Shown here: positions 1 to 9,905 of the stretch, one piece after another
Position numbering within the stretch: position 1 is the stretch's first letter
Layout: each line of letters begins with the position of its first letter
DNA from: Elusimicrobiota bacterium
GTDB lineage: Bacteria; Elusimicrobiota; Elusimicrobia; FEN-1173
NCBI GenBank assembly: GCA_016788905.1
Contig: JAEURZ010000005.1
Span: 52,435 to 116,434, forward strand
Direction of reading: 5' to 3'
Length of the DNA stretch: 64,000 bases
Program-made: the position numbers and the translations under genes
The notes under the pieces: generated by a model
Seen by the model: only the letters and a program-made list of their open reading frames with translations
Databases searched by the model: none
What the model was told of the DNA's origin: nothing

Positions 1-437
1 TGTTGGAAGCCCGGGAAGGATTTTCCGTTCAACTGAGAGAAGGGTTCCACCCTTCAGACGAATCACGATTGGTCATTGGGGACGACGCCTTAGCCCCCCA
101 GGAAGACCTGATAAAAACATTTCCCCACGTCACCGATCTGGCGGAAAAGTGGTCCCAATGGCACGGCGGGCCTTTTGTCTTCGCCCGCTGGATGGTCCGC
201 CGAAACACCCCGCCCTATTTGAGGGACGAACTGGCCGAAGCCCTGGAAACCGCCTTAGACCAGTTCGCCAAAAACAATATCCATCGTTCCCGTCAATCGG
301 CCCAGTTCCTTAAAATACCGACCGCCCAGATGACCAACTATTTCAATGGATTCGTGTATCGACTCGGCCCTCAGGAAGAGAGAGCGGAATCCTTGTTCCG
401 CGATCAAGTGACAGGCCGCAAACGGATGTATTGCTAA
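1..437 (+). CDS. mqnA: Chorismate dehydratase MqnA, C-terminal part (5' end lies outside the window)
   Basis: MqnA removes water from chorismate to give 3-enolpyruvylbenzoate, the first step of the futalosine route to menaquinone. About 145 C-terminal residues are present, roughly half of a normal MqnA. The segment FPHVTDLAEKWSQWHGGPFV followed by FARWMVRR is the family's conserved 'D-L-x-x-x-W-x-x-x-x-G-x-PFVFA-W' block. The reading frame is open to the left edge, so the TTG at position 3 is not a real start. The stop is four bases before mqnC, so the two are translated together, and the partner gene supports the assignment. Confidence 0.88.
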   Translation, partial: LEAREGFSVQLREGFHPSDESRLVIGDDALAPQEDLIKTFPHVTDLAEKWSQWHGGPFVFARWMVRRNTPPYLRDELAEALETALDQFAKNNIHRSRQSAQFLKIPTAQMTNYFNGFVYRLGPQEERAESLFRDQVTGRKRMYC

Positions 438-441
438 CCCT

Positions 442-1524
442 ATGACGTGGAAACAAATCGAAGAATCCGTCATGAGCGGGAAACGATTATCGTCCTCCCA
501 GGGCCGCTTTCTCCTGTCGGAAGAAGCCCCCCTTCTGGAATTAGGGGCATTGGCCCAGGGCGTCCGGGCAAAGAAAACGAACGCCCATCAGGTCACTTTC
601 GTGGTGGATTCAAACCCCAACTACACCAACATTTGCGACACAGATTGTCTCTTTTGTGCTTTTTATCGAAGAAAGAAAGACGCCGACGCCTACGCGCTAA
701 CGTTGGACCAGGTCATGGAAAAGGTCCAAAACGCGGTAAACCAAGGGGCCACAACGATCCTTCTGCAGGGAGGCCACAACCGGGATCTCCCTCTATCGTA
801 TTACACCGACATCGTCCGAGAAATGCGCAAACGATTTCCTCAGGTGACCCCCCACTGCTTTACAGCGTCGGAAATTCAAACCATGGCCCAGGTTTCTGGT
901 TTAAGCCTCGACGGGGTTCTTCTGGCCCTCTGGGACGCCGGACAACGCACTCTCCCGGGGGGTGGGGCGGAAGTCCTTTCCGATCGCGTGCGGGAAAAAT
1001 TGGCCCACAAAAAAGGCGGGGCAGAAAAGTGGTTGGAGGTCCATCGCGCGGCCCACAAATTAGGTTTTAAAAGCACCGCCACGATGATGTATGGTCACGT
1101 GGAAACCATTGAAGAAATTGTGGAACATTGGGACCATATACGGTCGCTTCAAGACGAAACGATGGGCTTCACGGCCTTCATCCCCTGGAGTTTCAAACCC
1201 CAAAACACCGTTCTGGAAAAGCGCCACCCCTCGCGGACAGGGCCGGTTCCCTACCTCCGAATGCTCGCCGCGTCACGTGTTTATCTCGACAATTTCGATC
1301 ATATCCAAGCGTCGTGGTTTTCGGAGGGGAAGAAAGCCGGGCAGGTTTCCCTCTATTTCGGGGCCGACGATTTCGGCGGCACGCTCATCGATGAAAATGT
1401 TCACGCCGCCGCAGGGTTCATCAACAAAGCCACCACAGACGATGTGGCGCGACTCATCCAAGAGGCGGGTTTCACCCCCCGCCAACGAACCACGCTCTAC
1501 GAACCCGTTCGGAGGGGCTCCTGA
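442..1524 (+). CDS. mqnC: Cyclic dehypoxanthinyl futalosine synthase MqnC (radical SAM)
   Basis: A 360-residue radical SAM enzyme that cyclises dehypoxanthine futalosine in menaquinone synthesis. The 4Fe-4S motif CxxxCxxC is at C65, C69 and C72 (CDTDCLFC). Further family landmarks are LLQGGHN, LPGGGAE, FIPWSFKP and, near the end, FGADDFGGTLIDENVH. The related enzyme MqnE shares the fold, but the GADDFGGT..EENVH-type ending and the GGG-A-E loop favour MqnC. The upstream mqnA fragment and the mqnD gene near 36 kb agree. No strong Shine-Dalgarno is visible, so translation is probably coupled to mqnA. Confidence 0.93.
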   Translation: MTWKQIEESVMSGKRLSSSQGRFLLSEEAPLLELGALAQGVRAKKTNAHQVTFVVDSNPNYTNICDTDCLFCAFYRRKKDADAYALTLDQVMEKVQNAVNQGATTILLQGGHNRDLPLSYYTDIVREMRKRFPQVTPHCFTASEIQTMAQVSGLSLDGVLLALWDAGQRTLPGGGAEVLSDRVREKLAHKKGGAEKWLEVHRAAHKLGFKSTATMMYGHVETIEEIVEHWDHIRSLQDETMGFTAFIPWSFKPQNTVLEKRHPSRTGPVPYLRMLAASRVYLDNFDHIQASWFSEGKKAGQVSLYFGADDFGGTLIDENVHAAAGFINKATTDDVARLIQEAGFTPRQRTTLYEPVRRGS

Positions 1525-1823
1525 TGGAACAATCTCCCCCCCCATTTGAAACCCTAATTTTTGTGTGTACCCACCAGCGCGCTCCCGGCGAACGAATCGC
1601 CTGCGCCAACGCGGGGAAACAAGGAATTGAAATGATGGAAGGCCTTCGGAAGACCATCAAAGAAAAAGGCTTGGAAGAAAAAATCAGAATCTGTAAATCC
1701 GGATGCCTGGACCGCTGCGAAGTCGGTCCCAACATCCTGATCTACAAATCAAAAACAGAAGGCCAATGGATTAAAAACGCAACCGTAAAGGAAATCCCCG
1801 ACATTCTAAATCTAGCGCAATAG
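1524..1823 (+). CDS. Thioredoxin-fold (2Fe-2S) ferredoxin
   Basis: A 99-residue protein of the thioredoxin-like [2Fe-2S] ferredoxin family (same fold as the NuoE C-terminal domain). Cysteines at C15, C27, C57, C61 and C65 fit the usual two-plus-two ligand arrangement, and the segment SGCLDRCEVGPN is highly characteristic. Its ATG shares one base with the mqnC TGA (TGATG), so it is translationally coupled. An electron-carrier role, perhaps for MqnC or another redox enzyme, is inferred from position only. The gene ends 74 bases before the convergent giant GH94 gene; no clear terminator is visible in that gap. Confidence 0.85.
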   Translation: MEQSPPPFETLIFVCTHQRAPGERIACANAGKQGIEMMEGLRKTIKEKGLEEKIRICKSGCLDRCEVGPNILIYKSKTEGQWIKNATVKEIPDILNLAQ

Positions 1824-1897
1824 GAAGTGGGTTCCCTCTTCCGCCTGTTCTAGCGCCACATCCCCCCACTCCCTAGCGAGCTTGTGCGACTTGCCTT

Positions 1898-4800
1898 CTA
1901 TTTCGGCTTTTGGAGCGGGCTTCCTGATACATCGCGTTTTAACGATTCCACAACCAGCGGTCCCCGGGGCAATTTCATATCTGCGGGCAAAACCATCGCG
2001 TTGTTCACCAATTGAGCCCCGACCACCCCTTCCATAGCTTGGCGGAGCATCCATCCCGCGGCTCCCGTATACCCATGCCATATCATCCGCCCCTGATCGT
2101 AGGTGGTAAGCATATCCGCGGACTGCTTGTTGGGTTGCCCCCCATAGAGTTCGATTTCCGTTGGGGAAAGATGCGACAACGGGGAGATCTTCATCCACAA
2201 ACGATACGCCGCTTCCCGGTATTCTTTCGCTCGAGCCACATCCTGATCCAACTCCGCCCGTTCGACCAAAAGTCTCGCGGCGCGAACAAGCCATTGGACC
2301 CCGTGACAATACATTCCGTTTTCACGGACGCCTTCGGGGTAATGACTGGACCGACCCAAATAGGGTTTCGTCCCTTCCCGCAACGCGGGCCATCCCAGAA
2401 GAATCACGTTATCCCGTTCGAGGACTTTCAGCGCGGTTTGAAACACGATACGGTTCCGCTCCGGGTTGATCCCCGCATACACAGCCCAGGCGGCCGTTAA
2501 CGCGTCAATTTCCCACACGCCGCTGTCTTTCAATCCGATCTCTGTGCCGTCATCGTGGATGGCGCGGAGGTAACGATCGTCACGCCACGTACGTTCCAGT
2601 GCCGCTTCCAACTCGTTCAACCGGCGAAGGTAATATTCTTTCCGGTCACGGCCGTCTATTTTCTCAATAGGATCCACCATGTTTTTGAGAATGTAATGGA
2701 GGAAGAAACCCAACCACACACTTTCCCCTCGACCTTCACTGCCAATCTCATCAAGACCATCGTTCCAGTCTCCGGTCCCGATGAGCGGAAGACCGTGGGC
2801 TCCCATCCGTTTTTCCAGCACCAGATCAATGGATTTCATGCAATGACGATAAACAGAATCTTCAACGACCGATCGAAGGTAGATGGTCCCCCACCCGTGC
2901 TTGTTCTTCGGAAGAGGAAGGAAAGGGTTTTCCCCCTTAAGATAAGTCGTCCGCTCATCCAGAAGAGACTCATCCCCCGTCATGCGCACGTATTCACCCG
3001 CGCCCCAAGCCAACCACAGCAAGTTATCGGAGGCGTGAGACCGGTTGGAAAAAGCGCTCCGACCATCGTGCAACGTGTGGAACCAATGGACAACGTCGCC
3101 TTCTAAGAACTGCTGAGAAGCGTGCAAAAGGATCTGTTTGCGGGCCAACGCAGGGTCCACCCAAATAAGGTTTACGGAATCCTGCAGCTGATCGCGGAAC
3201 CCGTAAGCACCGCTCGTTTGATAGAACCCACGCCGGGCCCAAATCCGTTCCGCCAGTCCTTGATATTTCAACCAATTCTGGAAGCGATCAAATTCCGGTT
3301 GATTGGTTTTTACCTGGGTGGTAGACATCAGACCCAACCACCACCGCCGGGTCTCTTCAAGGCCGATCCGGGCGGCCTCAACGGTTTTGTATTTACGAAT
3401 AATCGTCCCAGCTTTTTTCTTGGAATCTGTTTGGCCCAAGAGAACCACAACGGTCCTCTCCCCTTGGGGTGGGATTTCAAGAGTTCCTAAGAACCCCGCA
3501 ATCGGACGGTCGTCCCAATGGGGCGTCTGATCCGGCTCTCCCTTTTCTACCATGAAGGGACGCGCGACCCCTCGCCCTTTCCCCATGAAGCGACCCCGTT
3601 TCGTCTCCACCTGATCCCACGGGAGGGACATGGCCACAAAGGCTGGCCCCGCCCGGAAAGCGTTTCCAGGGTTTTCGAAAAACACCGCGTTCAGTTCCGA
3701 ATCTTTATGAATTTGGAGCGCGGGCCGACGCGGTTCACCCTGACTGGCCAGCGTGATTTGGAAATAGGGCGCCAAACGAAGACGCCGAGGTTTTGCGGAA
3801 TTGTTTTTGACCGTTAAGAGGTAAACACCTGTGGGTTCTGAGGGAGGAACGAACACCACCAGTTCTGTTGACAGATCTCCCCGGTTCATCTGAAAGGTGG
3901 CTGTGCCATCCACACCAAAGCGGCACTCGTGCTTCGCCGATAGATCGTTCAACGGGTGGTGGGTCGGCGAATACCATTCCTTGCTGTCCGTGTCATAGAG
4001 ATAAATGGCCTCGCCTGGCAGTTCGCGCGTCACGGTATCGGCCCAGTCCGTGGTGATGGGATTCTGTTGCGAGTTCCCATTGGCGGTCATGTGAAGCCCT
4101 CGATTGGTCACCATCACGTAATGCCCCACATCGTTGGAAAGAGCGTGATCGTAAGGCCGTGGCGTAAAGGGCGTGTGGACCACCAAGGTGTTTCCATCCT
4201 CAGTGTAACTGGAATAAGGAAGTGGTGTTCCGGGAAGAATTTCCCCATGCCCCACCAAATGTCCCGTCTTTTTGACAACCGCTTTGGCCCCCGGGGAAGC
4301 CGAGGCGCCGCGCGGATTGAGGTGTTTTTTCACCAACCCCAAAGCCCCGTCCCGATCCTTTGCGTAACCCACTAAAAAGTTTACCGTCCGGGAGGATTTA
4401 GGTTCCACACGAACCCCCAACAAGAGACTCCCGATGGGATCAAAAGTGGGATAAGCCGATGTGTCTTTCGGATCAAGAAACGCCAAGGTCTCCAACAAAC
4501 GGGGAGCCCATAGGCTGCGCGCCCGGCCGATAAAATCCATGCGCGACGAGTGAAACCCTTCCGTGGGGATATCCGACGCTAAGAAACCCATACTCTTTGT
4601 TTTTTTCTGGTAAGCCAAGAGGGTGTTTTCCGCCTGCAGGTATTCCATTTCCGGAAACAAACGGCCGTATTGCGTGTGCCCGCGATCCGATTGGGGATTG
4701 TCCATCACCCATTCGAGATAAGGAACAACCTTCACGTTCCGAACAGTCTCCGACATATTTTCAACTTGCACCGTCCACCGTTCCGCGGCGCTGTTCACAT

Positions 4801-7800
4801 CAGGAAGTTTAATTTCCAGAGTGGTACGCAAACCGTTTTCAGTGTTCACCACCCAAATGGAATCGGTTCCTTGTTCCACTTGGGACGCCTTGATCCGGTC
4901 GGTTGGGAAATTCCCTAAAACAGGCCAGTTTTTCACTGCGGCACCAGTCGATGGGGACGTGTCCACCACAAACAACGCTCGCCCCGCGGGGTCAAGAATG
5001 TCATACGACCGCCGTGTTAAATCGTATCCTTTGGCCAAAATCTCGCTGTGCGCGGCGCCATCCGATTGAACCACAACCTTGTATTCCCGGTTGGCCAATT
5101 CGTGTTTGGCGGGCCGTCGTTTGGCGTTCCGTTGCGAAAAACCCTTCAATGCGGCTGAAACAAGAGCCACCAACAGCACCCCACTTCCTCCCCAAAGAAG
5201 AATTCGATCCCAAGGCATTTCGAGAAGTTTCCCCGAAAAGCCAATAGCGCTGGCCCCGGCTTTCTGTAATTCCTGCGATTTGGTCCAGGCAAAATCCCAG
5301 TCCGCGCCGCGGGGGATGTAGAAGGGGATCAACAACGGACCCCATGTGGTGAACCGCTTGACGCTTTCAGGGAGGTACCGCTGAGCGGCGGAGGGCCCAA
5401 TATAGCGCGCGATCTTTTCGTCCAACTTGTCCATCCCAATAAAGCTCAAGTTGACCAACGTCGCGACGCGAAGACCCATATGGTCAATCCAGATTAAGAC
5501 CCGAACCAAATCCACCGCCAAGAGAGAAACAAATACCCCCAAACTCCAGGCTTGGAAGTCCCCCGGGCTCAACGTAAGGTTTTTGAAAATGGCGTAAAGC
5601 GTCCGAATGGCCCCGTCTTGGTTGTACCACGTGGCCTTGGCCATCATGTGAATCCCCGTGTTAATGATGGGCGACATCCAAAGTCCCCATCGCATCACGT
5701 GGATCAGATTGACCACCAATTCGGAAGCACCGGCCTTCGAGAAAAAATACTTAATGGGCGCTTTGTCCCTTTGAAAGTAGGCGGTCATAAAAACCCGGTT
5801 AATCGCAAACAAAGGCGCGGCAATGGACCAGGTAATCAGGCCCGCCAAAGCTTCGTCAAACAGCAATTTAACCCCGCCCGTGTAGCCCCCCAGATCGATT
5901 CGGCCCCATTTGCTCACCAGGGAGTAAACGGTGAAATTGGTTTTTTCAAGCCCCACCGATGTGTACGCCCCAAACTTTTCAATAATCGCGGTGACCTGAA
6001 CCGCGTCCAAGTAAAAAGCCACCAGAGAACCGATAAACACACCCACGAGAGAATCAACGATATAGACCCGTAACGTTTGAATACGTCCCTTATTCCGAAG
6101 ACCGTTCAAAAGATCGCGAAGCAAACTGACCCCACTCGAACACATCAGTCCCGCCATGAGACCGAAGAACAAACGGTCCTCCGTTTCCATGTACATCATT
6201 CCGCTGGTCAACCCATAAGCGAAAACACCGCCCACAACAATTCCCCGTAAATACAGTGTCCATTGACGGTAACCGTAACGGGCCCGCACAAGGAAAGGCA
6301 TACTGCCGTCAAAACTTTCAATAATCGTTTTGATTAAAGGGAAAATCAACGCCCCGAACAACATCCCCCCGATAATCGGGGACGACAGGAAGAACAATCG
6401 AGCGCTGTCCCACAAAACCAACCCTTTGATCCCGTAAAGAAACCCCATAAAGAGTCCGCTGTAGGCCATGCCTTTCTTGAAACCCGTCCTCCCGTGGCGG
6501 GCCACCGCATCCCCATTGGGCGCGTATCCCAACATCCCATCCAAAATCATGCCCGTGATGAGGTAGGCTTCCATCCAAAGCCCTCCCTGGGACAGCATGG
6601 CCGTCAGAAGAGCAATCGGAATTCGCAAATAATCGGGAAGTGTTGCCACGGAAAAACTGGCTCCCCAATCCGCAATCGAAGGAGCCAAAACGACGCACAG
6701 AGTCACGAGGGCAATCCACGCGTGAGCCTTTTTAGTTTTGAGGCCAATTCCTTTCGTGGCATACCCAATGGCATGGGCAACCAATTGATTAAAAACAAAA
6801 AGGAGAACAAATCGACCAAGGAACTCTTGCAAAGCGGGCCACCCGCTCCCCGCTCCCACCATAAAGAATGCCCCGATGGATTGGAGAAGGGGAACAGTTT
6901 CCAACATTAATAACCATCCAAAAAGGAAGGGAGACCCAACAATCATCGCCGCGGAAATCGGCCGCAAATGCTTACCGGAAGACGAGAGGCGAACCCCGTT
7001 GGCCACGTGATAGATCGCGCAAACCAACCCCGCTGTAATATGGCTTTTCATTAACACGTGCGTCCACGCCGTCGGCGCCTGCCACAACACCTGGGTGCTG
7101 GCCGTGGCCCACAAAAATCCCGTCACAAAAAAGTTCTGAAAGATTTCACCCGACGTGAGATGGGTTTTCGTGCGGGTGAATTTATACAACTCCGCAATCA
7201 ACACGCCCGCCGCCCCAATCCAAATCCCCGAAGAAAGCGCGGACACGGGAACCGTTCCCAGCGCGTAGATGGCCAAAGAAGTTGCCGCCGTTAAAACCAA
7301 CGCCAGCCCGGTTAAGAAATGAAACCGCATGCGCGAAAAGGTGGTTTCCTGCCGTTCCTCTTCTCCCAAAAGGTCCTCAAGCTCCTTTTCTTGGCCCCAA
7401 ACTTTTTTGGCCCATTTCCCCACTCGCTTAAAGAAGAAAGACACCCCCAACGCCAGCAACAGGATCCAGAGAGTCTTTTGAGCCCCCGACGGACCCGTTT
7501 CTTTGACAGGAAGCTCCCCCTTAAAGAATTCCAGATCCAGAGAAACCGTTCCCGTGCGCTCCCCCCCACTCAAAGGAGTCAAGACAAAAACCGCTTCTTT
7601 CAAATTTCCAATCAAAGCCCAATCAATGGCTTCTTCGATAACATGGACTCCCGGCTGAAGGACCAAGGGAATGGTTTGAATTTTCTCGCCCTTCAGTTCC
7701 AGTTTAAGCTCAATTTCTGAAACGATGGCGGGGTTGGTCAAGTTCGCCGAAACGCGAACACCATTGACTGACTTTTTCGATAACCCAGCCGGATAATCTT

Positions 7801-9553
7801 TAGACCAAATTCCCACCACAGCCCCCGGAGCGCATCGATACGTAAACCGAAGAACTTCTTTCTTCAAATCCGGATCAACGGAACGATCAATAAGACCTTC
7901 AGAATCTTTAATGTTGAACACACCGATCGCCCCAGCCTGGCCAATCCCATAATGAGAAAGAAGAGGCGCGTCTTCTCCCTCGCCCGGAGTTCCTTCTGCC
8001 GGGGGACTGGGAACAGCGGCCACCGTTTTAGGGAAATCCCCCTTAGAAAACTCCAAATCGAATGAAACCGTGGTGAGAACGGGTTTGGACTTAACGGCAG
8101 GTTTGAGAACAAAAACGGCTTCCTTCAATTGGCCAATTAAAACCCAATTCACCTCGTGGCGAACCGTGTTCCATCCCGCCTTGATGGGGATGGGAATCGT
8201 CTGAAACTCTTTGTTGCTTCCCTTCAGCTCAAGAGCCGCGGTAAGTTCGCCCACAGACGATGCCGGAACAAACAAAGAGGCGGTCACGCCGTTCACAGAA
8301 GAAGGCAAAAGCGTCGGGGGGTAATCTTTCGTCCACAATCCCACAATCACTTTGGGTGGGAACGAGGCCGCCAAGGTCACCACTTCTTTACCCAGGGAAT
8401 CATCAAAAGCCGAACCAACGGACAGGGTCGCGGGACCCGTGTTAAACGCGCCACGCCCTCGCGCATCGCTCAGAGTAAAAGTCCCCTCGACCACAGGAGC
8501 AACTTTCGGGAATTTGACGAAAGTCAAATCCACCCAAAAGGTTCCCTTCCTCTCTGGCCCAATGGGGGCAAGGACGAACACCACTTCACGCAAATCTCCG
8601 ATTAATTTCCAATCAATCAAATGGGGAACGGCCTTCCAACGGGAATCCACGTGAAGAGGGATTTTCTGTACATCGCGCGACCCCTTGATTTCAAGAACCA
8701 CCTGCACTTCTTTGGCCTGTTGGGCCGAAGAGCCCTTCACAGAAACTTTCACCCCATTAAAGTTCTCAGCGTTTAGAGTAGAAGGGTAGCCTTTCGTCCA
8801 AATTCCAACGAAGCTCCCCGGGGGAGCTTTATACTCAAATTTAAAGACCTCTCGCTTAAGGGAGGAATCCAGGAGAGGGGTCACTTTCCCTTCCGACCCT
8901 TTGATGTTAAAAATCCCCTTGGAACCCGCCTGAGCGATGGTCAGGCCCCCTAATTTTTTTGAAACGACCGCTCCCGTTTTGAGAAATTCAAGGTCAAACA
9001 GCAGGGTCCCTTTTCGATCCCCACCTATCGGGGAAACAACAAAAACGACTTCCTTAAGAGGTCCCACGCGATCCCATTCAATCGGAACGTCCATGGTCAC
9101 CCAACCCGATTGAAGCGCAACCGAAATCTTCTGCACTTCCCGTTCCCCTTTAATTTCCACCGCCACACTCGCTTCTCGAGCGAGTTGATCCGAGGCACTT
9201 TTTACAGAAATTCTAACCGCTTTGGCCGTTTTATCTCCCAATTCGGAAGGATAGCCTTTGGTCCAAACCCCCACGTGGGACCCCGACGGCGCATCGAACA
9301 CCAATTGCAAGACCCCGGATCGTCCCGGTTCCGTGTTCACTGGAGAAACCGACCCCTTGGACGGTCCGATATTAAAGACCCCTTTCCCGGCGGCATCTTT
9401 CAGTGAAAACGAACGTTCCGCACCCTGGAGAAGTGTTCCCGAAAAGAATCCAAAAACGACAAGAAGGGCCGTGAGAGATCGCCCCATTCCCCGAACCAGG
9501 CGATTTTTTTCTGTCAAAGAGGTCATGAACAAAAAGGCTATTTTTTCCAACAT
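1898..9553 (-). CDS. Giant membrane protein with four N-terminal repeats and a C-terminal GH94 phosphorylase region
   Basis: A 2551-residue protein. A signal-anchor lies at about residues 26-44. Four repeats of about 145 residues follow (about 47-193, 203-346, 355-503, 534-682), each with a W-[TS]-K-[GD]-YP motif (W97, W252, W407, W583) and beta-sandwich-like spacing. A hydrophobic multi-pass region spans about 693-1475. The rest resembles the C-terminal half of cyclic beta-1,2-glucan synthase: two GT36-type beta-sandwich segments (about 1490-1740 and 1780-2045) and an alpha/alpha-barrel with the GH94 catalytic motif GDWNDG at 2261-2266 and HGYTGAAGW near 2493. I see no GT84 glycosyltransferase domain and no glycoamylase-like domain. 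The likely role is phosphorolysis or transfer of a beta-glucan at or across the membrane; substrate and direction are unknown. The start is well supported by GAGGGAGAC five bases before the ATG. Confidence 0.85.
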   Translation of the reverse strand: MLEKIAFLFMTSLTEKNRLVRGMGRSLTALLVVFGFFSGTLLQGAERSFSLKDAAGKGVFNIGPSKGSVSPVNTEPGRSGVLQLVFDAPSGSHVGVWTKGYPSELGDKTAKAVRISVKSASDQLAREASVAVEIKGEREVQKISVALQSGWVTMDVPIEWDRVGPLKEVVFVVSPIGGDRKGTLLFDLEFLKTGAVVSKKLGGLTIAQAGSKGIFNIKGSEGKVTPLLDSSLKREVFKFEYKAPPGSFVGIWTKGYPSTLNAENFNGVKVSVKGSSAQQAKEVQVVLEIKGSRDVQKIPLHVDSRWKAVPHLIDWKLIGDLREVVFVLAPIGPERKGTFWVDLTFVKFPKVAPVVEGTFTLSDARGRGAFNTGPATLSVGSAFDDSLGKEVVTLAASFPPKVIVGLWTKDYPPTLLPSSVNGVTASLFVPASSVGELTAALELKGSNKEFQTIPIPIKAGWNTVRHEVNWVLIGQLKEAVFVLKPAVKSKPVLTTVSFDLEFSKGDFPKTVAAVPSPPAEGTPGEGEDAPLLSHYGIGQAGAIGVFNIKDSEGLIDRSVDPDLKKEVLRFTYRCAPGAVVGIWSKDYPAGLSKKSVNGVRVSANLTNPAIVSEIELKLELKGEKIQTIPLVLQPGVHVIEEAIDWALIGNLKEAVFVLTPLSGGERTGTVSLDLEFFKGELPVKETGPSGAQKTLWILLLALGVSFFFKRVGKWAKKVWGQEKELEDLLGEEERQETTFSRMRFHFLTGLALVLTAATSLAIYALGTVPVSALSSGIWIGAAGVLIAELYKFTRTKTHLTSGEIFQNFFVTGFLWATASTQVLWQAPTAWTHVLMKSHITAGLVCAIYHVANGVRLSSSGKHLRPISAAMIVGSPFLFGWLLMLETVPLLQSIGAFFMVGAGSGWPALQEFLGRFVLLFVFNQLVAHAIGYATKGIGLKTKKAHAWIALVTLCVVLAPSIADWGASFSVATLPDYLRIPIALLTAMLSQGGLWMEAYLITGMILDGMLGYAPNGDAVARHGRTGFKKGMAYSGLFMGFLYGIKGLVLWDSARLFFLSSPIIGGMLFGALIFPLIKTIIESFDGSMPFLVRARYGYRQWTLYLRGIVVGGVFAYGLTSGMMYMETEDRLFFGLMAGLMCSSGVSLLRDLLNGLRNKGRIQTLRVYIVDSLVGVFIGSLVAFYLDAVQVTAIIEKFGAYTSVGLEKTNFTVYSLVSKWGRIDLGGYTGGVKLLFDEALAGLITWSIAAPLFAINRVFMTAYFQRDKAPIKYFFSKAGASELVVNLIHVMRWGLWMSPIINTGIHMMAKATWYNQDGAIRTLYAIFKNLTLSPGDFQAWSLGVFVSLLAVDLVRVLIWIDHMGLRVATLVNLSFIGMDKLDEKIARYIGPSAAQRYLPESVKRFTTWGPLLIPFYIPRGADWDFAWTKSQELQKAGASAIGFSGKLLEMPWDRILLWGGSGVLLVALVSAALKGFSQRNAKRRPAKHELANREYKVVVQSDGAAHSEILAKGYDLTRRSYDILDPAGRALFVVDTSPSTGAAVKNWPVLGNFPTDRIKASQVEQGTDSIWVVNTENGLRTTLEIKLPDVNSAAERWTVQVENMSETVRNVKVVPYLEWVMDNPQSDRGHTQYGRLFPEMEYLQAENTLLAYQKKTKSMGFLASDIPTEGFHSSRMDFIGRARSLWAPRLLETLAFLDPKDTSAYPTFDPIGSLLLGVRVEPKSSRTVNFLVGYAKDRDGALGLVKKHLNPRGASASPGAKAVVKKTGHLVGHGEILPGTPLPYSSYTEDGNTLVVHTPFTPRPYDHALSNDVGHYVMVTNRGLHMTANGNSQQNPITTDWADTVTRELPGEAIYLYDTDSKEWYSPTHHPLNDLSAKHECRFGVDGTATFQMNRGDLSTELVVFVPPSEPTGVYLLTVKNNSAKPRRLRLAPYFQITLASQGEPRRPALQIHKDSELNAVFFENPGNAFRAGPAFVAMSLPWDQVETKRGRFMGKGRGVARPFMVEKGEPDQTPHWDDRPIAGFLGTLEIPPQGERTVVVLLGQTDSKKKAGTIIRKYKTVEAARIGLEETRRWWLGLMSTTQVKTNQPEFDRFQNWLKYQGLAERIWARRGFYQTSGAYGFRDQLQDSVNLIWVDPALARKQILLHASQQFLEGDVVHWFHTLHDGRSAFSNRSHASDNLLWLAWGAGEYVRMTGDESLLDERTTYLKGENPFLPLPKNKHGWGTIYLRSVVEDSVYRHCMKSIDLVLEKRMGAHGLPLIGTGDWNDGLDEIGSEGRGESVWLGFFLHYILKNMVDPIEKIDGRDRKEYYLRRLNELEAALERTWRDDRYLRAIHDDGTEIGLKDSGVWEIDALTAAWAVYAGINPERNRIVFQTALKVLERDNVILLGWPALREGTKPYLGRSSHYPEGVRENGMYCHGVQWLVRAARLLVERAELDQDVARAKEYREAAYRLWMKISPLSHLSPTEIELYGGQPNKQSADMLTTYDQGRMIWHGYTGAAGWMLRQAMEGVVGAQLVNNAMVLPADMKLPRGPLVVESLKRDVSGSPLQKPK

Positions 9554-9593
9554 AATTTGTCTCCCTCAATAGGAAAGATGAATAAACCCGGAT

Positions 9594-9621
9594 TTTATAT
9601 TAGGACGCGGCATTCAACCAA
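9594..9621 (-). promoter_or_regulatory. Candidate sigma70 promoter for the giant GH94 gene
   Basis: On the minus strand TTGGTT (-35, 9616-9621) and TATAAA (-10, 9594-9599) are 16 bases apart and lie about 40 bases upstream of the start codon. The -35 is imperfect, so this is a moderate call from sequence alone. Confidence 0.4.
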
Positions 9622-9863
9622 GGATGCCGGACTATTTCTTCCTCAAAACATTCAACACGTACCCCGACATCGCTACCGAATCAAGCCCCCGGCTCTCAGA
9701 CCGTGGCCATTGATCCTGTCTCCGTTTAACCAAAACACAAAGTTATTGAAGCAAACCGCGGCCCCAATAGTAACAATTTTCAACCAATTTTTCAGATCGA
9801 TTTCAAGGGACAAAATGTCTCTTTCGTCGTCGCGTCTTCACAACCTTCAAAAACCAGAACCAA
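9622..9863. other. Intergenic stretch with no gene recognised
   Basis: This lies between the promoter of the GH94 gene and the terminator of tRNA-Met. A plus-strand open frame crosses it, but its translation is low-complexity and runs into the tRNA antisense strand. I see no RNA family, repeat or conserved protein here. Confidence 0.5.
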
Positions 9864-9896
9864 TAAAAAAACCCGCCCTAAAATCAAGGCCGGGTC
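9864..9896 (-). terminator. Rho-independent terminator after tRNA-Met
   Basis: Read on the minus strand, ACCCGGCC (9888-9895) pairs with GGGCGGGT (9871-9878) with one mismatch, around a 9-base loop, and is followed by seven T. It lies about 10 bases past the tRNA 3' end. Confidence 0.8.
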
Positions 9897-9905
9897 TTGA
9901 AAAAA

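Noticed and set aside
447..1070. Plus-strand open frame inside mqnC
   Set aside because: Out-of-frame reading of a gene with a clear radical SAM motif; composition is arginine/proline-rich.
1812..2309. Minus-strand open frame overlapping the GH94 gene end
   Set aside because: Different frame of a convincing coding region; repetitive glycine/serine/arginine composition and no ribosome site.
4000..7600. GT84 glycosyltransferase domain in the giant GH94 protein
   Set aside because: Searched for a DxD and a GT-like core between the repeats and the GH94 part; only hydrophobic multi-pass sequence is seen.
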